Assembly: GCF_002101595.1 (NCBI RefSeq)
Contig: NZ_LQOM01000046.1
Coordinates: 62,001-126,000 of the forward strand
Direction: 5' to 3'
DNA: 64,000 nucleotides
Origin: Mycobacterium celatum
Lineage (GTDB): Bacteria; Actinomycetota; Actinomycetes; Mycobacteriales; Mycobacteriaceae
The first letter of the stretch is position 1. The number at the start of each line of letters is the position of its first letter. The notes below the pieces were generated by a model. The model was not told the DNA's origin and made no database searches. It worked only from the letters and a program-made list of their open reading frames with translations. A program made the translations under genes and the position numbers. Positions 34,726-42,529 of this stretch are shown piece by piece.

Positions 34726-34738
34726 AACCGCCGGCCAA

Positions 34739-35728
34739 TCAGAACAACGCGAACTGCTCGCCGACATCTTCGGGTTCGGCGAAGTCCTCGACACCGGTGC
34801 CGCCGACGACGGCACCGACGCTCTCCATGAACTGTGCGTCGGACACCATCGGGACGCCCAGTTCGCGGGCCTGATAGCCCTTGCCGTGTTCGGGCCGGAG
34901 CTCGTTGCAGACCACCAGCGACGTGTCGGGGTCGACAGCGTCGGTGTAGGCCAGCCCGGCGTGCAGGATCCGCTCGACCAATTCCTCATGGGTGCGGGTG
35001 CATTCGGCGGCCAGCGCCACCCGCATGCCCTGCACCAGCGGCCGGCCCCGCACATACGGCCCAGGGTTGAGATACGGGCAGGGCATCCGGGACGCCAGCA
35101 TCTTCAGCGGCCGCAGCTCCTCGTGGGTGACGCGGCCGTTGGGCCAGCGCCGACGGGTGACCGGCCGCACCGGCAGCCACACGTCGCGCTCGCGTGCCCG
35201 CTCGAGTGCGGCGCCCAGCACCCGGGTGAGCACCATCGCGTCGTCGAACGCGTCGTGCGGCCGGCGCTGGGCCACGCCCCAATGCGCGGCCAGCGTCTCC
35301 AACCGCAGGTTGTCGATGCCCAGCCCGAGCCGCCGGGCCAGCTCGACCGTGCACATGACGGTGTCGATGGGCAGCTCGGCGTCGGTGATCTCGGCCTCGG
35401 CGGCCAGGAAGGAGTAGTCGAACGCGACGTTGTGCGCGACCAGCGTGCGGCCGTCGAGCACTTTGACCACGTCGTCGACGATGTCGGCGAACTGGGGCTG
35501 GTCCTCGAGCATTTCGGCGGTCAGGCCGTGCACGTGGGTGGGGCCCGGATCGACCCCGGGATTCAGCAGGCTGACGACCGACTGCTCGACCCGCCCGTCG
35601 GCATCGAGGGCGAGCGCCGCGAGGCTGATGATCCTGGCCTGGCCCGGCCGGAAGCCCGAGGTTTCGACATCGATGACGGCCCAGCCGGTGCCGGGTTCAT
35701 CGGCTGGCCGACCCCAGATCGTCCCCAT
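34739..35728 (-). CDS. DnaQ-like DEDDh 3'-5' exonuclease with BRCT domain (Rv3711c-like)
   Basis: A 329-residue protein, the same length as Rv3711c. The exonuclease domain shows motif I WAVIDVETSGFRPG, motif II VAHNVAFDYSFL and motif III with H and D in RRPHDAFDDAMV. The C-terminal part (about 235-325) resembles a BRCT domain (LRPEHGKGYQARELGVPMVS). It resembles the epsilon proofreading subunit, but in mycobacteria proofreading is chiefly by the PHP domain of DnaE1, so a repair role is more likely. It is divergent from murT across the 57-bp repeats. Confidence 0.88.
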   Translation of the reverse strand: MGTIWGRPADEPGTGWAVIDVETSGFRPGQARIISLAALALDADGRVEQSVVSLLNPGVDPGPTHVHGLTAEMLEDQPQFADIVDDVVKVLDGRTLVAHNVAFDYSFLAAEAEITDAELPIDTVMCTVELARRLGLGIDNLRLETLAAHWGVAQRRPHDAFDDAMVLTRVLGAALERARERDVWLPVRPVTRRRWPNGRVTHEELRPLKMLASRMPCPYLNPGPYVRGRPLVQGMRVALAAECTRTHEELVERILHAGLAYTDAVDPDTSLVVCNELRPEHGKGYQARELGVPMVSDAQFMESVGAVVGGTGVEDFAEPEDVGEQFALF

Positions 35729-35796
35729 AAAGGGAGGATGGCACGGCAGACCGACATCGCCGGTTCGCTGCGCGACGTGTCGCGACTTTAGTCAAC

Positions 35797-35967
35797 GAGG
35801 CCGACCCGCAGCGCCCGGCGCAAGCGCCGCGCTTGCGATCGACCTAAACTCCTGAGGCCGACCCGCAGCGCCCGGGGCAAGCGCCGCGCTTGCGATCGAC
35901 CTAAACTCCTGAGGCCGACCCGCAGCGCCCGGCGCAAGCGCCGCGCTTGCGATCGACCTAAACTCCT
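35797..35967 (+). repeat. 57-bp tandem repeat x3 carrying promoter and hairpin, upstream of murT
   Basis: Three head-to-tail copies (35797-35853, 35854-35910, 35911-35967). Apart from one C-to-G change in copy 2 they are identical. Each unit has a hairpin CGCAAGCG-CCG-CGCTTGCG (one mismatch in copy 2) followed by a -10 box TAAACT. The last copy abuts the murT start. The array fills most of the gap between the DnaQ-like gene and murT and so multiplies a promoter-like module. Confidence 0.92.
35959..35964 (+). promoter_or_regulatory. -10 box TAAACT of murT-gatD (third repeat copy)
   Basis: TAAACT ends seven bases before the GTG at 35972, fitting leaderless transcription of murT. Identical boxes at 35845-35850 and 35902-35907 in the other two repeat copies could start longer transcripts. 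Confidence 0.6.
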
Positions 35968-35971
35968 GCGG

Positions 35972-37195
35972 GTGATTACCGCCCGAGGACGTCTCGCCCT
36001 GGCCGCCGGAGCAGGCGCGCGGTGGGCGTCGCGGGCCACCGGTCGCGGCGCCGGCGCCATGATCGGCGGCCTGGTGGCGATGACGCTGGACCGCTCGATC
36101 CTGCGTCAACTGGGGACGGGCCGGCGCACGGTGATCGTGACCGGAACCAACGGCAAGTCGACGACCACCCGGATGACCGCGGCGGCGCTCGGCACCCTCG
36201 GCGCGGTCGCCACCAACGCCGAGGGCGCCAACATGGACGCCGGCTTGGTGGCGGCGCTGGCGGCCCGGCGCGACGCCGGGTTGGCGGCGTTGGAGGTCGA
36301 CGAGATGCACGTCCCGCACGTAGCGGATGCTGTCGACCCCAGCATCGTCGTCCTGCTCAACCTGTCCCGCGACCAGCTCGACCGGGTCGGCGAGATCAAC
36401 GTGATCGAACGGACGCTGCGGGCCGGGCTGGCCCGGCATCCGTCGACGGTGGTGGTTGCCAACTGCGACGACGTGTTGATGACGTCGGCCGCCTACGACT
36501 GCGCCCATGTGGTGTGGGTGGCGGCGGGCGGTGGCTGGGCGGCCGACTCGGTGAGTTGTCCCCGCAGCGGCGAAGTGATCGTCCGCGACGAGTCGCACTG
36601 GTATTCCACGGGCGCGGACTTCAAGCGGCCAAGCCCGCAGTGGTGGTTCGACGACGAGATGCTCTACGGCCCCGACGGTCTGGCGTTGCCGATGCGGCTC
36701 GCGCTGCCGGGCGCGGTGAACCGGGGCAACGCCGCCCAGGCGGTGGCGGCCGCTGTCGCGCTCGGGGCCGACCCGGCCGCGGCGGTGGAGGCGGTGTCTG
36801 GTGTCGACGAGGTCGCGGGCCGGTACCGCACAGTGCGCGTCGGCGACCACGATGTCCGGGTTCTGCTGGCCAAAAACCCGGCCGGCTGGCAGGAGGCGCT
36901 GTCGATGGTGGACAAGCACGCCGCCGGGGTCGTCATCGCGGTCAACGGACAGGTGCCCGACGGCGAAGACCTGTCTTGGCTGTGGGATGTGCGCTTCGAG
37001 CACTTCGAGGACACCACCGTCGTCGCGGCCGGCGAGCGGGGTACGGACCTGGCGGTGCGCCTCGGGTATGCGGGCGTGCAGCACAGCTTGGTACACGACA
37101 CTGTCAAGGCCATCGCGTCATGCCCCCCGGGACGGGTCGAGGTCGTCGCCAACTACACGGCGTTTATACAGCTGCAGCGAAGGCTTGCGCGGTGA
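35972..37195 (+). CDS. murT: Lipid II isoglutaminyl synthase, ligase subunit MurT
   Basis: A 407-residue Mur-ligase-like protein (Rv3712-like). The ATP loop reads VIVTGTNGKSTTTRM, with EVDEMHVPHVAD and the DUF1727 C-terminal part (LLAKNPAGWQEAL) following. A four-cysteine-like segment is reduced to NCDDV, YDCAHV and SCPRSGE. Together with GatD it amidates the D-glutamate of lipid II to D-isoglutamine, needed for normal peptidoglycan crosslinking. It overlaps gatD by four bases (GTGA). The repeat-borne -10 box sits seven bases before its GTG. Confidence 0.95.
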   Translation: MITARGRLALAAGAGARWASRATGRGAGAMIGGLVAMTLDRSILRQLGTGRRTVIVTGTNGKSTTTRMTAAALGTLGAVATNAEGANMDAGLVAALAARRDAGLAALEVDEMHVPHVADAVDPSIVVLLNLSRDQLDRVGEINVIERTLRAGLARHPSTVVVANCDDVLMTSAAYDCAHVVWVAAGGGWAADSVSCPRSGEVIVRDESHWYSTGADFKRPSPQWWFDDEMLYGPDGLALPMRLALPGAVNRGNAAQAVAAAVALGADPAAAVEAVSGVDEVAGRYRTVRVGDHDVRVLLAKNPAGWQEALSMVDKHAAGVVIAVNGQVPDGEDLSWLWDVRFEHFEDTTVVAAGERGTDLAVRLGYAGVQHSLVHDTVKAIASCPPGRVEVVANYTAFIQLQRRLAR

Positions 37196-37887
37196 CCGTC
37201 CGCATCGGGTTGGTGCTGCCCGATGTGATGGGCACCTACGGCGACGGCGGCAACGCCGTGGTGCTGCGGCAGCGGCTGCTGTTGCGGGGCATCACCGCGG
37301 AGATGGTCGAGATCACGCTGGCCGACCCGGTGCCCGAATCGCTGGATCTCTACACGCTGGGCGGGGCCGAGGACTATGCGCAGCGTCTGGCGACCAGGCA
37401 TTTGGTCAAGCACCCGGGGCTGCAGCGCGCCGCTGCCCGCGGCGCGCCGGTGCTGGCGATCTGCGCGGCCATCCAGGTGCTCGGGCAGTGGTATGAGACG
37501 TCGGCCGGGGAGCGGGTCGACGGCGTCGGCCTGCTCGACGCGACCACCTCGCCGCAGGCCAAGCGGACCATCGGCGAGGTGGTCAGCAAGCCGCTGCTCG
37601 ACGGGTTGACCCAGCCGCTGACCGGCTTCGAAAACCACCGCGGCGGGACAGTCCTCGGGCCGGCGGCGAAGCCGTTGGGCGCGGTGCAGAAAGGCGCCGG
37701 CAACCGCGCCGGCGACGGGGTCGACGGCGTCGTGCAGGGCAGCGTGGTCGCCACCTACATGCATGGGCCGTGCCTGGCCCGCAATCCGGAGCTGGCCGAC
37801 TATTTGCTGAGCCGGGTCGTCGGGGACTTGCCGCCGCTGGAGTTGCCCGAGGTGGAGTTGCTGCGCCGCGAGCGACTCCGCGCCTAA
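37192..37887 (+). CDS. gatD: Lipid II isoglutaminyl synthase, glutamine amidotransferase subunit GatD
   Basis: A 231-residue class I (CobB/CobQ-like) glutaminase that supplies ammonia to MurT. The nucleophile cysteine lies in VLAICAAIQVLGQ, the catalytic histidine in VATYMHGPCLARN, and GTYGDGGNAVVL marks the N-terminus. The GTG at 37192 overlaps the murT stop, giving the same length as Rv3713. Its stop overlaps that of the convergent broken gene by three bases. Confidence 0.95.
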   Translation: MTVRIGLVLPDVMGTYGDGGNAVVLRQRLLLRGITAEMVEITLADPVPESLDLYTLGGAEDYAQRLATRHLVKHPGLQRAAARGAPVLAICAAIQVLGQWYETSAGERVDGVGLLDATTSPQAKRTIGEVVSKPLLDGLTQPLTGFENHRGGTVLGPAAKPLGAVQKGAGNRAGDGVDGVVQGSVVATYMHGPCLARNPELADYLLSRVVGDLPPLELPEVELLRRERLRA

Positions 37888-38730
37888 GGCCGCCATCCGC
37901 GGGAGAGCAACGCGGCGCGCACCCGCCTGATGACGTCTTCAGCGGTGTCCCCGGCAATCACCCGAATAACGATCCAGCCCATCGCTTCGAGCTTGCGCAA
38001 CCGTCTCTGATCCTTGCGATATACACGGCGGTCGGTGCGGTGGTGATCGCCGTCGTACTCGGCCGCGACTTTGTACTGCTCCCAACCCATGTCGAGCAGG
38101 GCAAACAGATGCCAGTTCTCGTGCACCGGTATCTGCGTGGTGGGAGTGGGCAGTCCCGCGTCGATCAGGAGCAGCCGCAGCCAGGTCTCCTTGGGTGATG
38201 CGGAACCGCCGTCGACTAGTGGCAGCGCCGTCCGCAGCCGCCGCAAACCCCGGGCACCCGGGTGTCGCTTGGCCAGCAACAGCACGTCTTCGATCGAGAA
38301 TGGCGTTGCGTGCATCAACGCGTCCATGCGGGCGACGGCCTGGTCGCGCGGCAGGTGACGGCCCAGGTCGTACGCGGTGCGCGCGACGGTGGTGACCGGC
38401 AGACAGGCGACGCGGGTGAGCTCGTCGTCGCCCAAAGCCTCGTCGCGCGCGATCACTCCGGCCGGCGGACGGGTGCAGTTCCAGATCACCTCGATCGGTA
38501 TGTCGTCGTCGACCCATGCGGCGCCATGCAGTGTCGAGGCGGCGATACCGGCGATCACCCCCCCTGCGCTGCGACCGAAGCCAGGCGCCCTCAATCCGGT
38601 CGCGAAGCCTGACCTCGTGCCGTGACGGCACATACACGTCGCGAAAAATTGCCCGGTGCCATCGACGCAGCTCGTGCTCCGTGAGTCTGCCCTGGGCGAC
38701 GGCTTCGCTGCCCAAAAACACCGTCCGCAT
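37884..38730 (-). pseudogene. Rv3714c-like DUF559 endonuclease-type gene with a frameshift in a G7 run
   Basis: The N-terminal 55 residues (MRTVFLGSEAVAQGRLTEHE to IEGAWLRSQ) are read from ATG 38730 in one frame. The rest (GVIAGIAASTLHGAAWVDDD to the C-terminus) is in another. The switch is at a run of seven G on the minus strand (38558-38564); six G would join the parts as RSQRRGVIAGIAAS and give about 281 residues. The C-terminal part has DMGWEQYKVAAEYDGDHHR and QRRLRKLEAMGWIVIRV, the restriction-like DUF559 nuclease core. Upstream it resembles AbiEi-like proteins. It may be a true pseudogene, a phase-variable gene or a homopolymer sequencing error. Confidence 0.75.
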
Positions 38731-38837
38731 GGCGACATGCTGGCAACCGCCACCGACATGGCACCGAGCCTGCAGTTAGCGAGCAGAAGTGCGAGTGGAC
38801 CCCACGGTAACTACAGGCTCGGCGCAACGCGCCAGCC

Positions 38838-39449
38838 TCACGCCATGGCGCGGCGACCGGTCAGAGCGCGCCCCAGCGTCAGCTCGTCGGCGAATTCCAG
38901 ATCCCCGCCCATCGGCAGCCCGGAGGCTATCCGCGTCACGGTCAGTCCCGGGATGTCGCGCAGCATCCGCACCAGGTAAGTCGCCGTCGCCTCGCCCTCG
39001 GTATTGGGGTCGGTGGCGATGATCACCTCGGTGATGTCGACCCCGTCGACCTGCTCGCCGATCCGGTTCAGCAGCTCGCGTATCCGCAGCTGCTCAGGCC
39101 CGACTCCGGACAGCGGGTCCAACGCCCCGCCCAGGACGTGGTAGCGGCCGCGGAATTCGCGGGTGCGCTCGATGGCCTGGACGTCTTTGGGCTCCTCGAC
39201 GACGCACACCAACGAGCCGTCGCGGCGCGGGTCGGCGCAGATCCGGCACCGCTCGTCGTCGGAGACGTTGCCGCAAACCGCGCAGAACCGCACGCCGTCG
39301 CGGACCCTGGCCAGCACCGCGGTCAGCCGGTCGATATCGGCCGGTTCGACGGACAACAGGTGAAAGGCGATGCGCTGTGCGCTCTTCGGCCCGATCCCCG
39401 GCAGCTTGCCGAGCTCGTCGATCAGATCCTGGACCGGCCCCTCGAACAA
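38838..39449 (-). CDS. recR: Recombination mediator protein RecR
   Basis: A 203-residue protein, the expected length. A helix-hairpin-helix (ELGKLPGIGPKSAQRIAFHL), a four-cysteine zinc finger (CAVCGNVSDDERCRICAD, residues 56-73), a TOPRIM domain (VCVVEEPKDVQAIERT) and a C-terminal Walker-like segment are all present. It loads RecA together with RecO in gap repair. The start appears to be TTG at 39449, one base after the ybaB stop; no better in-frame start keeps the conserved FEGPVQDLIDELG. Confidence 0.96.
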   Translation of the reverse strand: MFEGPVQDLIDELGKLPGIGPKSAQRIAFHLLSVEPADIDRLTAVLARVRDGVRFCAVCGNVSDDERCRICADPRRDGSLVCVVEEPKDVQAIERTREFRGRYHVLGGALDPLSGVGPEQLRIRELLNRIGEQVDGVDITEVIIATDPNTEGEATATYLVRMLRDIPGLTVTRIASGLPMGGDLEFADELTLGRALTGRRAMA

Positions 39450-39450
39450 G

Positions 39451-39786
39451 TCAGGACCCCGGCATACCCAGCGCGCTGCCCATCCCGCCGGCCAGTGGGC
39501 CGAGCTGCTCCTGCGCCATTGTGGTGACCTGCGCCGAAGCGTCGGCCAGCGCGCCGACGATCAGGTCCTGCAGGGTTTCGACGTCGTCGGGGTCGACGAC
39601 CTTGGGGTCGATCTTGACCGCGACCACCTCACCGCTGCCCTTGACGGTGACCTCGACCAGGCCCCCGCCGGCTTTGCCGTGCACCTCGGAGTTGGCGAGT
39701 CGCTGCTGAGCGGCCATCAGCTGTTGTTGCATCTGCTGCGCCTGAGCGAGCAGCGCCGACATGTCGGGCTGGCCTCCGGGTTGCAT
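39451..39786 (-). CDS. YbaB/EbfC family nucleoid-associated protein
   Basis: A 111-residue DNA-binding protein (Rv3716c-like). The N-terminal helix is rich in Gln/Met (LLAQAQQMQQQLMAAQQRL), followed by the conserved VTVKGSGEVVAVKIDPKVVD core. ATG 39786 follows an AAGGGGA site. It is usually encoded between dnaX and recR; here it directly precedes recR with one base between, so the two genes are coupled. Confidence 0.93.
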   Translation of the reverse strand: MQPGGQPDMSALLAQAQQMQQQLMAAQQRLANSEVHGKAGGGLVEVTVKGSGEVVAVKIDPKVVDPDDVETLQDLIVGALADASAQVTTMAQEQLGPLAGGMGSALGMPGS

Positions 39787-39872
39787 GACAGTCCCCTTGC
39801 GTCTTGGTCTCGACTTGGTTTCTTCCACAGCCATCTGGCGGTTCGAAACACCAAGCGTAGACGCCGCCGAGC

Positions 39873-39878
39873 TACCGT
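39873..39878 (+). promoter_or_regulatory. -10 box TACCGT of ami1
   Basis: TACCGT ends six bases before the GTG at 39885, indicating a leaderless transcript. The second amidase gene (62251) has the same arrangement. Confidence 0.45.
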
Positions 39879-39884
39879 GGCGCG

Positions 39885-40634
39885 GTGCGCGTACCAGTTT
39901 GCCTGCGTGTCGGGATCGCGATGGCGGTCGTTGCATTCGCTGCCGGACCGTCGCCCGCCACAGCGGCCCCCACCAGCATCGCCGGCATGATCGTCTTCCT
40001 CGACCCCGGCCACAACGGCGCCAACGACGCCTCGATCGGCCGCCAGGTGCCAACCGGCCGCGGCGGCACCAAGGACTGTCAGGCCAGCGGGACCTCGACG
40101 AACAGCGGCTATCCGGAACACACCTTCACCTGGGACACCACGCTGCGGATCCGGGCCGCGCTCAACGCACTGGGCGCCCGCACGGCGCTGTCCCGCGGCA
40201 ACGACAACACGCTGGGCCCCTGCGTGGACCAGCGCGCCGAGATGGCCAACTCATTGCACCCCAACGCCATTGTCAGCATCCACGCCGACGGCGGTCCTCC
40301 GACGGGCCGGGGCTTCCACGTCAACTACTCAGCCCCGCCGCTCAACCAGGTTCAGGCCGGGCCGTCGGTGCAGTTTGCCCGAATCATGCGCGACCAGCTG
40401 CAGGCCTCGGGCATCCCGCCAGCGACCTACATCGGCCAGAACGGCCTCTACGGGCGCTCCGACCTGGCCGGGCTGAACCTCGCGCAGTATCCGGCCGTCC
40501 TCGTCGAATGCGGCAACATGAAGAATCCCGCCGACTCGGCGCTGATGGAGACCGAGGCCGGCCGGCAGAAGTACGCCGACGCCGTCGTCAAGGGCATCGC
40601 GGGTTTCCTGGGCAGCCAGGGCCGGGCCAGCTAA
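39885..40634 (+). CDS. ami1: N-acetylmuramoyl-L-alanine amidase Ami1 (Rv3717-like)
   Basis: A 249-residue Amidase_3-type zinc hydrolase that cuts the bond between muramic acid and the stem peptide. A signal peptide (about 1-28, ending PATAAP) is followed by zinc ligands His43 (DPGHNG), Glu78 (GYPEH) and His133 (VSIHADGG). The catalytic glutamate is in VLVECGNMKNP, and Cys65/Cys113 match the disulfide of the M. tuberculosis enzyme. There is no cell-wall-binding domain. A paralogue lies at 62251-63000. Confidence 0.95.
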   Translation: MRVPVCLRVGIAMAVVAFAAGPSPATAAPTSIAGMIVFLDPGHNGANDASIGRQVPTGRGGTKDCQASGTSTNSGYPEHTFTWDTTLRIRAALNALGARTALSRGNDNTLGPCVDQRAEMANSLHPNAIVSIHADGGPPTGRGFHVNYSAPPLNQVQAGPSVQFARIMRDQLQASGIPPATYIGQNGLYGRSDLAGLNLAQYPAVLVECGNMKNPADSALMETEAGRQKYADAVVKGIAGFLGSQGRAS

Positions 40635-41068
40635 GCCTCGAGCTCCTTCTTCAGGTTGGCCAGTACCTCGGACTGAATCTTCTTGAGCCCCAGCGGCGCG
40701 AACGTCTTCTCGAAGAAGCCCTTCACCCCGCCCGCGCCGGTCCAGGTGGTCTTGACGGTGACGCTCGACCCCGATCCCGCCGGGGCCACCGTCCAGTTGG
40801 TGACCATCGACGAGTTGGCGTCCTTCTCGATGACGGCGTGGCCGGCGACGTCGACGCTGGCCTGCACGTCCCGGACACGGGATTTCGTGGCCTGCAGCTT
40901 CCATTTGGCGACCGTGCCCTGCCCCTGACCGCCCTGCACCACCTGGTAGTCGCTGTAGTGCGAGGACAGGATCTTCGGGCGGACTTCGCTGTAGTCGGCC
41001 ACCGCCTTCAACACGGCTTCGGGCTGCGCGTTGATCAAGACCGTACTGGCCGCGCTGACCTGTCCCAT
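40631..41068 (-). CDS. SRPBCC (polyketide cyclase/START-like) protein (Rv3718c-like)
   Basis: A 145-residue protein with the SRPBCC ligand-binding fold: VSAASTVLINAQPEAVLKAV at the start, central WKLQATKSRVRDVQ strands and a long C-terminal helix (FFEKTFAPLGLKKIQSEVL). ATG 41068 follows an AAAGGAG site. It converges on ami1 with a four-base overlap and is divergent from tmsA. Proteins of this fold bind hydrophobic ligands; the ligand is unknown. Confidence 0.9.
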   Translation of the reverse strand: MGQVSAASTVLINAQPEAVLKAVADYSEVRPKILSSHYSDYQVVQGGQGQGTVAKWKLQATKSRVRDVQASVDVAGHAVIEKDANSSMVTNWTVAPAGSGSSVTVKTTWTGAGGVKGFFEKTFAPLGLKKIQSEVLANLKKELEA

Positions 41069-41139
41069 CAGGCAAGACTCCTTTGCTGTGGATGTACTGA
41101 CACCGCGCGCCGCACGCTGCGACCGCCGCTGTCGGGGAC

Positions 41140-41145
41140 TAGGGT
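41140..41145 (+). promoter_or_regulatory. -10 box TAGGGT of tmsA-tmsB
   Basis: TAGGGT ends seven bases before the GTG at 41153, supporting that GTG as a leaderless start over the adjacent in-frame GTG at 41150. Confidence 0.5.
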
Positions 41146-41152
41146 ATATGTG

Positions 41153-42529
41153 GTGCCTGTCCCCGAAGCCGCACTGGAGGTCCACCGGGCGGGCGTCGAG
41201 CGGTTGTTGGGGAGCTATCGCTCCATTCCCGCGACGGCGTCCGTCCGCCTTGCCAAGCCCACCTCGAATTTGTTTCGGGCGCGGGCCAAACGCACTGCGC
41301 CCGGGTTGGATACGTCGGGTCTGACCAATGTCATTTCGGTTGACCCGGAAACCCGCACCGCCGACGTGGCCGGCATGTGCACCTACGAAGACCTGGTCGC
41401 CGCAACGCTGCCGTACAGCCTGTCGCCGCTGGTGGTGCCGCAGCTGAAGACCATTACGCTCGGTGGCGCGGTGACCGGCCTGGGTATCGAGTCGGCGTCG
41501 TTCCGTAACGGCTTGCCCCACGAGTCGGTGCTGGAGATGGACATCCTCACCGGTGCTGGCGAATTGCTCACCGCATCGCCCGGCCAGCACCCCGACTTGT
41601 ATCGAGCGTTCCCCAATTCCTATGGCACGCTTGGCTATGCGACGCGGCTGCGGATCGAGCTGGAGCCCGTCAAACCCTTCGTGGCGTTGCGGCACATCCG
41701 CTTTCACACGCTCAGCGACATGGTCGTGGCCATGGACCGCATCATCGAAACCGGTGGTTTCGACGGCGCGCCGGTCGACTACCTCGACGGGGTGGTGTTC
41801 GACGCCGACGAGAGCTACCTGTGCGTCGGGGTGCGGACCAGCACGCCCGGACCGGTCAGCGACTACACCGGCCAGGACATTTATTACCGCTCGATCCAGC
41901 ACGACAGCGGCGTCAAAGAAGACCGGTTGACCATCCACGACTACTTCTGGCGCTGGGACACCGACTGGTTCTGGTGCTCCCGCTCATTCGGCGCGCAAAA
42001 TCCACGCATCCGTCGCTTCTGGCCGCGGCGCTACCGACGCAGCAGCGTCTACTGGAAGCTGGTGGCGCTGGATCAGCGGTTCAACATCGCAGATCGGATC
42101 GAGAAGCGTAACGGCCGACCGCCGCGGGAACGGGTGGTGCAAGACATCGAGGTGCCGATCGAACGGACCGAACAATTCCTGGCGTGGTTCCTCGATAACG
42201 TGCCCATCTCGCCGGTCTGGGTGTGCCCGCTTCGGCTGCGCGACCAGGACGGCTGGCCCCTGTATCCGATCCGGCCGGGCCGCACCTACGTCAATGTGGG
42301 CTTCTGGTCTTCGGTGCCGGTCGGTGCCACCGAGGGCGCGACGAACCGGCTGATCGAGACCACGGTGAGCGAACTCGAGGGCCACAAGTCGCTGTACTCG
42401 GATTCCTATTACACCCGCGAGGAGTTCGACGAACTCTACGGCGGCGAGGCCTACAAAACGGTAAAGAAAACCTACGACCCGGATTCGCGTCTTCTCGACC
42501 TCTACGCAAAGGCGGTGCAACGGCGATGA
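41153..42529 (+). CDS. tmsA: FAD-binding oxidoreductase of 10-methyl fatty acid synthesis (Rv3719-like)
   Basis: A 458-residue FAD-linked oxidase. The FAD domain shows the VPQLKTITLGGAVTGLGIES motif and a GTLGYATRLRIELEPV segment. The C-terminal cap includes VWVCPLRLRDQDGWPLYPIR. Homologues paired with the adjacent methyltransferase (called tmsA/tmsB or bfaA/bfaB) reduce 10-methylene-stearoyl lipids to 10-methylstearate (tuberculostearic acid) with NADPH. The ATGA overlap with the next gene supports the same pairing here. Function is from family knowledge plus context. Confidence 0.88.
   Translation: MPVPEAALEVHRAGVERLLGSYRSIPATASVRLAKPTSNLFRARAKRTAPGLDTSGLTNVISVDPETRTADVAGMCTYEDLVAATLPYSLSPLVVPQLKTITLGGAVTGLGIESASFRNGLPHESVLEMDILTGAGELLTASPGQHPDLYRAFPNSYGTLGYATRLRIELEPVKPFVALRHIRFHTLSDMVVAMDRIIETGGFDGAPVDYLDGVVFDADESYLCVGVRTSTPGPVSDYTGQDIYYRSIQHDSGVKEDRLTIHDYFWRWDTDWFWCSRSFGAQNPRIRRFWPRRYRRSSVYWKLVALDQRFNIADRIEKRNGRPPRERVVQDIEVPIERTEQFLAWFLDNVPISPVWVCPLRLRDQDGWPLYPIRPGRTYVNVGFWSSVPVGATEGATNRLIETTVSELEGHKSLYSDSYYTREEFDELYGGEAYKTVKKTYDPDSRLLDLYAKAVQRR

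Noticed and set aside
35788..36060. 90-residue minus-strand frame with internal RSLGRSQARRL repeats
   Set aside because: It is only the translation of the 57-bp tandem repeat (57 is a multiple of three); it has no start context and overlaps the murT promoter.
39761..41152. Very long plus-strand frame running from ybaB through ami1 into tmsA
   Set aside because: The part before 41153 is a shadow of ami1 and antisense to the SRPBCC gene; the real FAD oxidoreductase begins at the GTG after the -10 box.
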